From JARRKU01 sp050288425 (GTDB lineage Bacteria > Desulfobacterota > Desulfobacteria > Desulfobacterales > Desulfosarcinaceae), in NCBI GenBank assembly GCA_050288425.1, contig JBNKDU010000124.1, forward strand, positions 1-64,000: a stretch of 64,000 nucleotides of DNA, given 5' to 3'. Made by a program: the position numbers and the translations under genes. Within the stretch, counting starts at the first letter, position 1, and each line of letters begins with the position of its first letter. Under the pieces are notes generated by a model. That model saw only the letters and a list, made by a program, of their open reading frames with translations, did no database searches and was not told the DNA's origin. Shown here in pieces: positions 1 to 8,533 of this stretch.

Positions 1-46
1 GCTTCGTTGTGGCGGCAGCCCATTGAACCGCAAACCACAAGCCAAT

Positions 47-1741
47 TTACTTTTTACCGGATAGTTTGGCCCATGTATCCCGCAGTGTCACGGTGCGGTT
101 GAATACCGGATGATTGGCCGCATGGTTCTTTGAATCGGCGCAAAAATATCCCAACCGTTCAAATTGCACCTTGTCTCCGGGCAAGACTTCGGCCAGGGCC
201 GGTTCCAGCCGGCAGGCGGTCAGTACTTCCAGTGAGTCGGGGTTGATAAAATCCAAAAAGGTCTTCCCGTCTTCCTTTTCATCGGGATTCTCCTTGGTAA
301 AGAAGCGGTCGTAGAGCCGCACTTCCGCTTTCACTGCATGCCGGGCAGAGACCCAATGCAGAGTAGCCTTGACCTTGCGGCCGTCCGGGGCGTCCCCTCC
401 CTTGGTGGCCGGGTCGTAGGTGCAGTGCAGTTCGACCACCTCGCCGGTTGCAGGATCCTTGACGACCTCATTGCAGGTGATGAAGTAGGCATAGCGCAGC
501 CGGACCTCCCGGCCCGGCCCCAGACGAAAGAACTTTTTAGGCGGGTTTTCCATGAAATCATCCCGCTCGATATAGATTTCCCGGGAAAAGGGAACCTGGC
601 GGGTCCCCATGGAGGGGTCTTCCGGATTGTTGATCGCCTCCAGATGTTCGGTCTGATCTTGGGGATAGTTCTCGATCACCACCTTCAACGGCCGCAAAAC
701 CCCCATGACACGATGGGCGCGGCGGTTGAGATCCTCGCGGATGCTGTACTCCAGCAGGGCGATGTCCACCGTGCTGTTGGCCTTGGCCACGCCGATACGT
801 TCGCAGAAATTGCGGATGGCTTCGGGGGTATATCCGCGGCGGCGATACCCGGAAATGGTCGGCATGCGTGGATCGTCCCAGCCGGAGACGTATCCCTCCT
901 CGACCAACTGGATCAGCTTGCGCTTGCTCAACACGGTATAGCTCAGGTTGAGGCGGGCAAACTCATACTGGTGCGGCCGGCATTCCAGGTTCAACTGGTC
1001 CAACACCCAGTCATAGAGCGGCCGGTTATTCTCGAATTCCAGCGTGCAAATGGAGTGGGTGATGCACTCCAGGGCATCCGACAGACAGTGGGTGAAGTCG
1101 TACATGGGGTAAATGCACCAGGTGTCGCCGGTGCGATGGTGGTGGGCGCTGCGGATGCGGTACAAGGTGGGATCGCGCATCAGCAGATTCGGCGATGCCA
1201 TGTCGATCTTGGCCCTCAACACGTGGGTGCCGTCGGCAAACTGGCCGTCACGCATTCGCCGAAACAGATCGAGATTTTCATCCACCGAACGGTTGCGATA
1301 CGGGCTCTCCTTGCCCGGCTCGGTCAGCGTGCCGCGATAGGCCCGGATCTCATCGGCGCTCAGGCTGTCCACATAGGCCTTGCCCGCCCGGATCAGGGTC
1401 ACGGCGAAGTCGTAGAGCTGTCCGAAATAGTCCGAGGCATAGAACTCCCGGTCCTGCCAGTCGAATCCCAGCCAGCGCACATCCTCCTTGATGGACTCCA
1501 CATATTCGATCTCCTCCTTGGTGGGATTAGTGTCGTCGAACCGCAGGTTGCACTCACCGTCGTATTCCCTGGCCAGGCCGAAGTTGAGACAGATCGATTT
1601 GGCATGCCCGATATGCAGGTATCCATTGGGTTCCGGTGGAAAGCGGGTGTGTACCCGTCCGTCGTGTTTGTTGGATTCCAGATCCTGCTCGATGATCATC
1701 TTGATAAAATTGGATGGCACCTGGGTATCGATCTGAGCCAT
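47..1741 (-). CDS. glnS: Glutaminyl-tRNA synthetase
   Basis: Class Ic aminoacyl-tRNA synthetase that attaches glutamine to tRNA-Gln in the cytosol. The 564-residue product has the HIGH signature at residues 43-46 (in YLHIGHAKS) and a KMSKS-type loop VLSKR at about 270-274, followed by the all-beta anticodon-binding part. Length is normal for bacterial GlnRS (about 550). A GGAG lies nine bases before the ATG, and a TTGACA-N18-TATCTT promoter stands upstream at 1781-1810. It lies downstream of tRNA-Gln and gltX on the same strand but beyond the tRNA terminator, so it is probably transcribed separately. Confidence 0.97.
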   Translation of the reverse strand: MAQIDTQVPSNFIKMIIEQDLESNKHDGRVHTRFPPEPNGYLHIGHAKSICLNFGLAREYDGECNLRFDDTNPTKEEIEYVESIKEDVRWLGFDWQDREFYASDYFGQLYDFAVTLIRAGKAYVDSLSADEIRAYRGTLTEPGKESPYRNRSVDENLDLFRRMRDGQFADGTHVLRAKIDMASPNLLMRDPTLYRIRSAHHHRTGDTWCIYPMYDFTHCLSDALECITHSICTLEFENNRPLYDWVLDQLNLECRPHQYEFARLNLSYTVLSKRKLIQLVEEGYVSGWDDPRMPTISGYRRRGYTPEAIRNFCERIGVAKANSTVDIALLEYSIREDLNRRAHRVMGVLRPLKVVIENYPQDQTEHLEAINNPEDPSMGTRQVPFSREIYIERDDFMENPPKKFFRLGPGREVRLRYAYFITCNEVVKDPATGEVVELHCTYDPATKGGDAPDGRKVKATLHWVSARHAVKAEVRLYDRFFTKENPDEKEDGKTFLDFINPDSLEVLTACRLEPALAEVLPGDKVQFERLGYFCADSKNHAANHPVFNRTVTLRDTWAKLSGKK

Positions 1742-1780
1742 GATGGCGGTCTCCTATGCGGCTGGCGGTTTGATTCGTCT

Positions 1781-1810
1781 AAGATAGGGCCACGCTGCGG
1801 CCGGTGTCAA
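1781..1810 (-). promoter_or_regulatory. Sigma70-like promoter of glnS
   Basis: Read on the minus strand, TTGACA (1805-1810) is separated by 18 bases from TATCTT (1781-1786). It lies about 40 bases before the glnS start codon and after the tRNA-Gln terminator. Assignment is by consensus match and position only. Confidence 0.6.
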
Positions 1811-1835
1811 TCTGGATGCAGGGCCGCCGCGGCCA

Positions 1836-1865
1836 ATAAAAAAGGAGCCGTGGGAACGGCTCCTT
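1836..1865 (-). terminator. Rho-independent terminator of tRNA-Gln
   Basis: On the minus strand a perfect 10-bp stem (AAGGAGCCGT / ACGGCTCCTT, loop of 4) occupies 1842-1865 and runs directly into a T-rich tract. It begins about 10 bases after the CCA end of the tRNA gene, so it should separate the tRNA transcript from glnS. Confidence 0.9.
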
Positions 1866-1874
1866 GGAATTGCG

Positions 1875-1948
1875 TGGCTGAGGGACCAGGATTCGAACCT
1901 GGGCTGACGGAGTCAGAGTCCGTAGTCCTACCACTAGACGATCCCCCA
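1875..1948 (-). tRNA. tRNA-Gln, anticodon CUG
   Basis: A 74-base cloverleaf on the minus strand. The acceptor stem TGGGGGA pairs with TCCCTCA (one G-U), followed by discriminator G and an encoded CCA. The anticodon stem ACGGA/TCCGT encloses the loop CTCTGAC, giving anticodon CTG, which reads CAG. The T arm contains GGTTCGAATCC. It sits between gltX and glnS, next to the enzyme that charges it, with its own promoter and terminator. Confidence 0.95.
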
Positions 1949-1967
1949 GCAATTACGGACGCGGAAA

Positions 1968-1996
1968 AACATAGTGAAGTTCACCATCTGAGTCAA
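1968..1996 (-). promoter_or_regulatory. Sigma70-like promoter of tRNA-Gln
   Basis: Minus strand: TTGACT (1991-1996), exactly 17 bases, TATGTT (1968-1973). Transcription would start about 10 bases before the mature 5' end of the tRNA at 1948. It lies in the short gap after the gltX stop codon. Confidence 0.65.
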
Positions 1997-2021
1997 GGGA
2001 ATTCTGGGCGGGCCGGCCGTG

Positions 2022-3437
2022 TCAGGATGCAGCCGCCTTGCGGGCTTCGATAAAATCGATGGCCTTCTGGAGCCTGGCGGTCACCCGTTGCCTGCCCAGC
2101 GTCGCGATGACTTCGAAGATACTCGGACTGACGGTGGTGCCGGTCAGCGCCACGCGCACGGGTTGGGCGATCTTGCCCAGTTTGATCTCGAATTGAGCCA
2201 GCAGCTCCGAAAACACCGCTTCCAATGGTTCTTCGCTGTAGTCCTCGAGGGTCTCCAGCCGTGCCTTGAGCGACTTGAGCGGTTCGTAGACATTGCCCTT
2301 GAGAAACTTCCTGGCGGCCGCTTCCTGATATTCTACTTCTTCCACATAGTAGAAATGAGCCTGGTCGGCCATCTCCAAGAGGGTTTTGCTGCGCGGCTGG
2401 AGTCCCGGGATGATACCGCGCAGGTAGGCGTCGTCGGCCGCCGGCCATCCCCTGGCCTGCAGAAAGGGCAGCAGGTGAGGCACGAGGCCTCCGGGTTCGG
2501 CCGCCTGGATATGATCGGCATTGAGCGCCTGTAGTTTGACCGGATCGAACACCCCCGCGGATTTGCCCACGCGGTCGAGGGTAAAGTGTTCGATGAGCTG
2601 GTCACGGGTGAAGAACTCCCGGTCGCCCAGGGACCAGCCCAGGCGGGCCAGAAAATTGATCAAGGCCTCCGGGAGCAGCCCCATCTCCCGGTAGGCGGTT
2701 ACCGATGTGGCCCCGTGACGTTTGCTCAGCCGCGTCCGATCGTTGCCCAGCACCATGGGCACGTGGGCAAACCGCGGTAGAGGCGCCCCCAGGGCCTGGT
2801 ATAGCAAAATCTGTTTGGGCGTGTTCATCACGTGATCGTCGCCTCGAATGATCGTATTGATTTTCATTTCAATGTCGTCCACCACCACGACGAAATTGTA
2901 GGTCGGCGTACCGTCGCTGCGGCAAAGCACGAAATCATCCAGTTCGCTGTTCTGAAAAACAATGGGCCCCTTGATGGTGTCATCGATGGTGGTGGTTCCC
3001 TGGTAGTCGGTCTTGAATCTCACCACTGCATCGGGTCCCGCCGGCAGTCCCTTTTCCCGGCATGTACCGTCGTATCGGGGCTTTGCACCCGTGGCGCGGG
3101 CTTTTTCCCGCATGGATTCGATTTCCTCGGGCGTACAGGTACAATGGTAGGCCCGGCCGTCGTCCAGCAGCCTCTCTAGATAGGTCTGATAGATCTCCAT
3201 GCGCTGGCTCTGGAAGAAGGGGCCTTCGTCCCAATCGATGCCCAGCCAGGCGAGACCGTCGAGAATCGCCTGAAGGGAGTCCTGGGTGGAGCGAGCCTGG
3301 TCCGTATCCTCGATGCGAAGAATGAACCGGCCATTTTCATGACGGGCATGGAGCCAATTGAACAAAGCCGTGCGCGCGCCGCCGACGTGCAGGTGGCCGG
3401 TGGGACTGGGTGCAAAACGGGTGCGAATGGGATTCAT
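2022..3437 (-). CDS. gltX: Glutamyl-tRNA synthetase
   Basis: Class Ic synthetase charging tRNA-Glu. The 471-residue protein begins MNPIRTRFAPSPTGHLHVGG with the HIGH-type motif HVGG at 17-20. A Cys-containing zinc-site segment (YHCTCTPEEIE, then GTCREK) lies near residues 97-130, and the KMSKS-type loop RLSKR is at about 236-240, with a helical anticodon-binding C terminus. Length is typical (470-490). Because glnS and a dedicated tRNA-Gln are adjacent, this enzyme need not misacylate tRNA-Gln; whether it is discriminating cannot be decided from motifs alone. Confidence 0.97.
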   Translation of the reverse strand: MNPIRTRFAPSPTGHLHVGGARTALFNWLHARHENGRFILRIEDTDQARSTQDSLQAILDGLAWLGIDWDEGPFFQSQRMEIYQTYLERLLDDGRAYHCTCTPEEIESMREKARATGAKPRYDGTCREKGLPAGPDAVVRFKTDYQGTTTIDDTIKGPIVFQNSELDDFVLCRSDGTPTYNFVVVVDDIEMKINTIIRGDDHVMNTPKQILLYQALGAPLPRFAHVPMVLGNDRTRLSKRHGATSVTAYREMGLLPEALINFLARLGWSLGDREFFTRDQLIEHFTLDRVGKSAGVFDPVKLQALNADHIQAAEPGGLVPHLLPFLQARGWPAADDAYLRGIIPGLQPRSKTLLEMADQAHFYYVEEVEYQEAAARKFLKGNVYEPLKSLKARLETLEDYSEEPLEAVFSELLAQFEIKLGKIAQPVRVALTGTTVSPSIFEVIATLGRQRVTARLQKAIDFIEARKAAAS

Positions 3438-3784
3438 TTACTTGCCTTTCCGTCCGAAGCAAAGTGGATCTTTGTGTAAGATACTAAAATTATGGCATTA
3501 ATTATTATAACGGCCGATGCTTTGCTCGCGAAACATGCAGTTGGCCGATACGGACTAGTCAATTCGAGATCGCCGCCGGCACCCGAAGCCGGTGAACGGG
3601 ATGATCTTCTCCGGCCGTGGATTCCCGGGCACGTCCATCTATGCCGAATCACCGGACCCCGTCATGGATTTTGCCTGTTATTCGGGTTGGATATGCCATG
3701 TTTCCCGCGCTCCCGGCAAAAGAGCTTCCTTACCATATTCAAATTCCGGGTACAAGGCTCTGCCGCGACGGAAGGGAAAAATCC
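3438..3784. other. Intergenic region between divergent gltX and rpmF
   Basis: About 350 bases with no supportable gene; short frames here lack a ribosome-binding site or recognisable sequence. The part nearest gltX is AT-rich and, on the minus strand, holds a perfect TATAAT (near 3506-3511), but no good -35 element is found at the right distance. The gltX promoter is probably here. The rpmF promoter begins at 3785. Confidence 0.5.
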
Positions 3785-3814
3785 TTGACAATTGGATTGA
3801 ATTTAATTACTAAT
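3785..3814 (+). promoter_or_regulatory. Putative promoter of rpmF and the fab run
   Basis: A perfect TTGACA (3785-3790) is followed at 18 bases by ACTAAT (3809-3814, four of six consensus positions). The -10 part lies inside the left arm of a long inverted repeat (3801-3853), so promoter use and the repeat may be linked. Confidence 0.4.
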
Positions 3815-3853
3815 TGCCACGTCGCGCGCCGAGGCGGACAATTGTAATTAAAT
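3801..3853 (+). repeat. Bulged inverted repeat in the rpmF leader
   Basis: ATTTAATTAC (3801-3810) pairs with GTAATTAAAT (3844-3853), and after one bulged T, AATTG (3812-3816) pairs with CAATT (3839-3843), giving 15 bp. The 22-base loop is very GC-rich while the arms are AT-only. It ends about 20 bases before the ribosome-binding site of rpmF. It could be a leader RNA stem or an operator. Confidence 0.6.
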
Positions 3854-3884
3854 ATAATAATAACGATATATTAGGAGATTACTC

Positions 3885-4067
3885 ATGGCGGTACCCAAAC
3901 ACAAGATATCCAAGTCCAAGCGGGACAAGCGTCGCACTCATAAAAAATTGGAGGGGCTCAATCTGAGCGCATGCCCCGAGTGCGGCGAAGCTATCCAACC
4001 TCATCACGCCTGCCCGAGCTGCGGATCATACAAAGGACGAACTGCCGTCGAGCCGAAGGACACTTAG
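3885..4067 (+). CDS. rpmF: 50S ribosomal protein L32
   Basis: A 60-residue basic ribosomal protein of the large subunit. It starts MAVPKHKISKSKRDKRRTHK, the classic L32 N terminus, and carries a four-Cys zinc ribbon (CPECGE ... CPSCGS) in the second half. TTAGGAG lies before the ATG. In many bacteria rpmF leads into plsX-fabH-fabD-fabG; here those three are absent and the next gene is an acyl-CoA dehydrogenase homologue followed by fabG. Confidence 0.97.
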   Translation: MAVPKHKISKSKRDKRRTHKKLEGLNLSACPECGEAIQPHHACPSCGSYKGRTAVEPKDT

Positions 4068-4214
4068 CCGGTTTCCGGCCGCTTCGGCTGCATTTAATCC
4101 ATACCAATCCCGCGACCTATACCCCATGCTTGCTGCAACCTGAGGAGCAGGTGGACCGAATCTTTTGACCCGGAGGGCGACCGGAAATACGAATAGAGAT
4201 GAAGGAAGCGATTC

Positions 4215-5864
4215 ATGAATGATATCGAATACAAAGGTCTGGACGAAGAATCCCGCCAGATGGTCGTGGAGACCGTTGGACAACTGCGCAAAAAACTGCT
4301 CACCCGGGAAAACATCCTGGCCTGGGACAAACATGAAGAGTTCCCCGAGGATGCCATCCGGGAGATGCTGGGACCGGAAATCGGACTTCAATTGTTGTTT
4401 ATCCCGGAAGAATACGGCGGGATGGGCGGGGGCGCCCGGGATTGCTGTGCCGTCACCCGCGAGATGGCCAAGATTTGCCTGGGCGTCGGAACGGCATTTT
4501 TCGCCATCCAGCTGGGATCCGATCCCATCCTGGTCGGCGCCACCCACGAACAGAAGGAAAAATGGCTGGGCAGGATTGCCGAGGGCGCTGCCCTGGTGGC
4601 CTATGCGGTGACCGAGCCCGAGGCCGGCAGCAACCTGGCTTCCCTGAAGACCAAGGCCGATCCGGTGACCGACGAAAACGGTCGGGTCACCGGCTATAAA
4701 ATCAACGGCAACAAGCAATTCATCTCCACCGGCGGGTATGCCGATCTCGTCACGGTACTGGCCATCACCCCCGAAGGCCCCTCCTTCTTCGTCGTGGAAA
4801 AAGGCACGCCGGGATTTACCCAGCACAAGGGGGAGGAAAAACACGGCATCCGGGCGTCCAACACCTCGCCGCTTACCTTCGATAATGTGATGGTGCCCCT
4901 GGAGAATCTCATCGGCGGCGAGCCGGGCAAGGGGCTCAAGCAGGCCAACCAGGTGTTCGGCTACACGCGGCTGATGGTGGCATCCATGGGACTCGGCGCC
5001 GGAGAGGCCGCCATGGAGATCGCCATTCCCTATGCCAAGGAACGTATTCAGTTCGGAACGCCACTGGCGGAAAAGCAAGGCTACACCCATAAACTCATCG
5101 TACCCAATGTCGTGCGACTGGCGGCCGCCGATGCCTACATCGACGAGGTGGCCCACATGCTCGACTCCAGCGCCCACGACCTGCAGGTGGAAGGGGCCAT
5201 TGCCAAATACTTCGCCACGGAAGCCGCCGACAAAGCCGCCAATGACGGCATTCAGGCCTTGGGCGGGTATGGCTACATCTGCGAGTTTGGTATCGAGAAG
5301 ATCAAGCGCGACGTCAAAATCACCTGCATCTATGAAGGCACCAGCGAGATCCAGCAAAATATCATTTCCACCTTTCGCTGGAAGACCACCCGCAAGACCA
5401 AGGGGGAATTCTATGGCGGTATCGCCGAAGAACTGGCCGCCCTGGATGGGGATGTCGCCGATGCCGGCTGCCGCTTTTTCGGCATGGCCGCCGATGCCTT
5501 GAACAAGACCATCGAATACGCCCACAAGCATCGGTTGACCCGTCAGCAGGCGGTGATGTTCGCCCTGAGCGATATGATGACCCATGTGGAGGTGGGGGCG
5601 GCCCTGGCCCGCAAGGCGGTCAAGCTGACCGGGGCGGATGCGGCCGAAGCCGGGAAGATCAAGGCCATGGCACGGGTGTTCGCCGGCGAAGTCTGCCAGG
5701 TTGTTGGAGAAAATGCCCTGCGGATCGTCGCCGGCCTCGGGGAAGCCGACCCAGGCGTCGTCGATCAGTTCCTGGGTGAAATCGGATATCCGGCCATGCT
5801 GGCCAGCCGGCTGAACTGGGTGCAGGACATGGACCAGGTGGCCGACCAAATCTTTGACCGATAG
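4215..5864 (+). CDS. Acyl-CoA dehydrogenase family protein in the fab cluster
   Basis: A 549-residue FAD-dependent acyl-CoA dehydrogenase homologue. The N-terminal helical and middle beta domains (about 30-250) are followed by the C-terminal helical domain containing IYEGTSEIQ; Glu374 in YEGT is at the position of the catalytic base of the medium-chain enzyme. About 150 further residues follow, as in long acyl-CoA dehydrogenases. It lies between rpmF and fabG-acpP-fabF with only nine bases to fabG. Family membership is clear. A role on acyl-ACP, either as enoyl reductase or in making unsaturated chains, is inferred from context; ordinary beta-oxidation is the alternative. Confidence 0.88.
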   Translation: MNDIEYKGLDEESRQMVVETVGQLRKKLLTRENILAWDKHEEFPEDAIREMLGPEIGLQLLFIPEEYGGMGGGARDCCAVTREMAKICLGVGTAFFAIQLGSDPILVGATHEQKEKWLGRIAEGAALVAYAVTEPEAGSNLASLKTKADPVTDENGRVTGYKINGNKQFISTGGYADLVTVLAITPEGPSFFVVEKGTPGFTQHKGEEKHGIRASNTSPLTFDNVMVPLENLIGGEPGKGLKQANQVFGYTRLMVASMGLGAGEAAMEIAIPYAKERIQFGTPLAEKQGYTHKLIVPNVVRLAAADAYIDEVAHMLDSSAHDLQVEGAIAKYFATEAADKAANDGIQALGGYGYICEFGIEKIKRDVKITCIYEGTSEIQQNIISTFRWKTTRKTKGEFYGGIAEELAALDGDVADAGCRFFGMAADALNKTIEYAHKHRLTRQQAVMFALSDMMTHVEVGAALARKAVKLTGADAAEAGKIKAMARVFAGEVCQVVGENALRIVAGLGEADPGVVDQFLGEIGYPAMLASRLNWVQDMDQVADQIFDR

Positions 5865-5873
5865 GATAGGACA

Positions 5874-6638
5874 ATGGCGGAAATCGATGCGCGAGTAGTG
5901 GTGGTGACGGGCGGGTCCCGAGGTATCGGCCGGGCAATCTGCATGGAGTTGGCCGCACCGGGGACGAAGATCTTCTTCAACTATTTTTCCCCCGGCGATC
6001 CCGAGGCCGAAGAGGCTGCCGCCGCGGAAACCGTTGAAATGTTGACCGGGATGGGCGCCAGGGCCCAGGGCATCTGCGCCAACGTGGCCGTCGAAGCCGA
6101 GGTGGCCGAATTCTTCGACAAGGTCATGGCCGATGCCGGTCGTATGGACGTGTTGGTAAACAATGCCGGCATCACCCGCGACAGCCTTCTGGTGCGGATG
6201 AAAGAGGAGCAATGGGATGCCGTGATGAACGTCAACCTCAAAGGACCCTTCTTTTGCTCCCAGATCGCCGCCAAGATCATGATGAAGCAGCGCGCCGGGC
6301 GCATCATCAATATCGCTTCGGTGGTGGGCGTGATCGGGAATGTCGGCCAGGCCAATTATGTCACGGCCAAAGCCGGCATCATCGGCCTGACCAAGACGAC
6401 GGCCAAGGAACTGGCGCCCCGCGGCATCACCGTCAATGCGGTGGCTCCCGGATTCATCGAGACCGATATGACCGCGGCCTTGCCGGAGAAGGCGCGGGAG
6501 GCCATGCTCTCCATGGTACCGCTCAATCGTCCCGGTCAACCCGAGGATGTCGCTGCCGCCGTGGCGTTTCTGGCATCGGAGAAAGCTTCGTATCTGACTG
6601 GGCAAGTGCTTCACGTCAGTGGTGGAATGTATATGTGA
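5874..6638 (+). CDS. fabG: 3-oxoacyl-[acyl-carrier-protein] reductase
   Basis: Short-chain dehydrogenase that reduces beta-ketoacyl-ACP with NADPH in fatty acid elongation. The 254-residue product has the nucleotide-binding GGSRGIGRAI near residue 13, NNAG near 93, a catalytic Ser, and YVTAK (the Tyr-xxx-Lys pair). It is followed by acpP and fabF on the same strand, which supports FabG rather than another SDR. It starts nine bases after the preceding gene. Confidence 0.94.
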   Translation: MAEIDARVVVVTGGSRGIGRAICMELAAPGTKIFFNYFSPGDPEAEEAAAAETVEMLTGMGARAQGICANVAVEAEVAEFFDKVMADAGRMDVLVNNAGITRDSLLVRMKEEQWDAVMNVNLKGPFFCSQIAAKIMMKQRAGRIINIASVVGVIGNVGQANYVTAKAGIIGLTKTTAKELAPRGITVNAVAPGFIETDMTAALPEKAREAMLSMVPLNRPGQPEDVAAAVAFLASEKASYLTGQVLHVSGGMYM

Positions 6639-6661
6639 TTCATTTGAAAAGGAGAATGTGA

Positions 6662-6889
6662 ATGTCAGTTGAAGACAAAGTAAAAAAGATTATTGCCGAA
6701 AAACTCAGCGTGGATCTGGAAGAAGTTGTACCGGAAGCTTCCTTCGTCGATGATTTGGGGGCCGACTCTTTGGATCTGGTTGAGTTGATCATGTCCATGG
6801 AAGAAGAGTTCGACATCGACATCTCGGATGAAGATGCGGAAAAGCTGGTTTGTGTCAAAGATGCCATAGACTACATCAACGCCAACTGA
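6662..6889 (+). CDS. acpP: Acyl carrier protein
   Basis: A 75-residue, strongly acidic helical-bundle protein that carries growing acyl chains on a phosphopantetheine arm. The attachment site is Ser36 in GADSLDLVEL. A GGAG lies six to nine bases before the ATG. It sits between fabG and fabF, the usual order. Confidence 0.97.
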   Translation: MSVEDKVKKIIAEKLSVDLEEVVPEASFVDDLGADSLDLVELIMSMEEEFDIDISDEDAEKLVCVKDAIDYINAN

Positions 6890-7077
6890 GTCAGGCAAGG
6901 CGACATGGTTGTGATGCGTCTCGTCATCGCGATCCATGGATGGCCTGCCGCCCACGGAAAGGCGCCCCGACGGACGTCGGGCATCCCCGAAGTCACCGGG
7001 AAGTTCCCGGCGGCGTATCTGGCGGCCCGGCGATCCCGACCGGGTATCGGCATCCGTGATGTTGTGAGGAGGATCCT

Positions 7078-8322
7078 TTGGAAAGACGGGTAGTAGTAAC
7101 AGGTCTCGGCCTGATCACGCCGTTGGGTATCGGCGTAGAGGATACATGGACTGCGCTGTGCGCCGGAAAGTCGGGCGTGGGAGAGATCACCCGCTTCAAC
7201 GCTTCCATTTATGGCACCCGGATCGCCGCTGAAGTCAAGGATTTCAATCCGCTCGATTTCATGGCCCAGAAAGAGGCCAAACGGCTGGAAACGTTCATCG
7301 CCTATGCCATTGCGGCCACGCGCATGGCCATGGAAGATTCCGGACTGGTGATCGACGATCACAATGCCCATCGTGTCGGCGCCCTCACCGGCTGCGGCCT
7401 CGGCGGCCTGAACATGCTGGAGATGACGGCCAATATCGTGGACAACAAAGGTCCCAAGCGGGTAAGCCCGTTTTTCATTCCCATGCTCATCGGCAATATG
7501 GGGCCGGGCATGATTTCCATCATTTTCGGCGCCAAAGGACCCAACTCGTCGGTGGCCACGGCATGCGCCGCCGGCACCCATGCCGTGGGCGATGCGTATG
7601 AAATCATCAAATACGGCCGGGCGGATGCCATGATCACCGGCGGCATGGAGTCGGTGATCACGAGGACCTGCGTGGCCGGATTCGGCGCCATGAAGGCCCT
7701 CTCCACGCGCAACGACGAGCCGGAAAAGGCATCCCGTCCGTTCGACCGGGATCGTGACGGTTTCGTGGTGGGCGAAGGCAGCGGCATCCTGATCCTGGAG
7801 GCCCTGGAGCATGCCCTGGAGCGGGGCGCCAGGATCTATGCCGAAGTGGTCGGATACGGAATGAGCGGTGACGGTTACCACATGACCTCGCCGCCTCCCA
7901 ATGGCGAGGGCGCCCAGCGGTGCATGAACGCCGCCATCGCGGATGCCGGGATCACGCCGGTTGAAATCGATTACATCAATGCCCACGGCACATCGACGGA
8001 ATTGAACGATTTGTATGAAACCCGGGCCATCAAGGCCACCTTCGGTCCGGCGGCCAAGAAGGTAGCCGTCAGTTCCACCAAATCGATGACCGGACACCTG
8101 TTGGGAGGGGCCGGCGGAATCGAGACCGTGTTCACGGCCCTGGTGATCCAGAACGGGATCATTCCGCCCACCATCAATCTCGAGAATCCCGGCGAGGAAC
8201 TCGACCTGGACTACGTGCCCAATACGGCGCGAAAGGCCGATGTGACCTACGCCATGACCAACTCCTTCGGTTTCGGCGGTACCAATGCCTCCTTGATCTT
8301 GAAGAAATATACGCCCTCCTGA
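7078..8322 (+). CDS. fabF: 3-oxoacyl-[acyl-carrier-protein] synthase II
   Basis: Condensing enzyme extending acyl-ACP with malonyl-ACP. The 414-residue thiolase-fold protein carries the KAS II triad: Cys163 (TACAAGTH), His303 (NAHGTSTE) and His340 (GHLLGGAGG), plus the C-terminal FGFGGTNAS. The start is an uncommon TTG, supported by GAGGAGG about seven bases upstream and by the conserved MERRVVVTGLGLITP N terminus. About 190 bases separate it from acpP. Confidence 0.96.
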   Translation: MERRVVVTGLGLITPLGIGVEDTWTALCAGKSGVGEITRFNASIYGTRIAAEVKDFNPLDFMAQKEAKRLETFIAYAIAATRMAMEDSGLVIDDHNAHRVGALTGCGLGGLNMLEMTANIVDNKGPKRVSPFFIPMLIGNMGPGMISIIFGAKGPNSSVATACAAGTHAVGDAYEIIKYGRADAMITGGMESVITRTCVAGFGAMKALSTRNDEPEKASRPFDRDRDGFVVGEGSGILILEALEHALERGARIYAEVVGYGMSGDGYHMTSPPPNGEGAQRCMNAAIADAGITPVEIDYINAHGTSTELNDLYETRAIKATFGPAAKKVAVSSTKSMTGHLLGGAGGIETVFTALVIQNGIIPPTINLENPGEELDLDYVPNTARKADVTYAMTNSFGFGGTNASLILKKYTPS

Positions 8323-8344
8323 CGATTCCCCGGTTTTTTTTATC

Positions 8345-8380
8345 AACGCCATTGGCACGCCCCTGGGTGCCAATGGCGTT
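8345..8380. repeat. 14-bp perfect hairpin downstream of fabF
   Basis: AACGCCATTGGCAC (8345-8358) pairs perfectly with GTGCCAATGGCGTT (8367-8380) around an 8-base loop. A T-run (8333-8341) stands before the stem, not after it, so this is not a standard terminator on the plus strand; on the minus strand it is followed by A residues. It may stabilise a 3' end or attenuate read-through into rpiB. Confidence 0.7.
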
Positions 8381-8533
8381 TGCCTGTTCCGAGGCCCGCA
8401 TGGTCCGGAATCCGGTGCGTCCAGGTTTTTGCTTGCGGTCTGCGGCCGATGAAGATATGAAAAAATGTCAATCCCTGGGCTCAGTTAGCCCGTCGGGCTG
8501 CCGAAAGATTGTTAACGGAGGAGAGAAAATGCC

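Noticed and set aside
338..2053. Long plus-strand open frame across glnS and the tRNA gene
   Set aside because: It runs antisense through glnS and straight through a tRNA; no conserved sequence or ribosome-binding site.
4026..6614. Very long antisense open frame opposite the acyl-CoA dehydrogenase and fabG
   Set aside because: Gly/His/Asp-rich low-complexity product with no motifs; an artefact of high GC and codon bias of the genes on the plus strand. The same applies to long antisense frames at 12528-15194, 19160-21370, 25398-26738, 47674-49653, 57869-59746 and 61586-63943.
8333..8380. Hairpin plus T-run after fabF as a rho-independent terminator
   Set aside because: The T-run precedes the stem on the plus strand instead of following it. 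I list it as a hairpin only.
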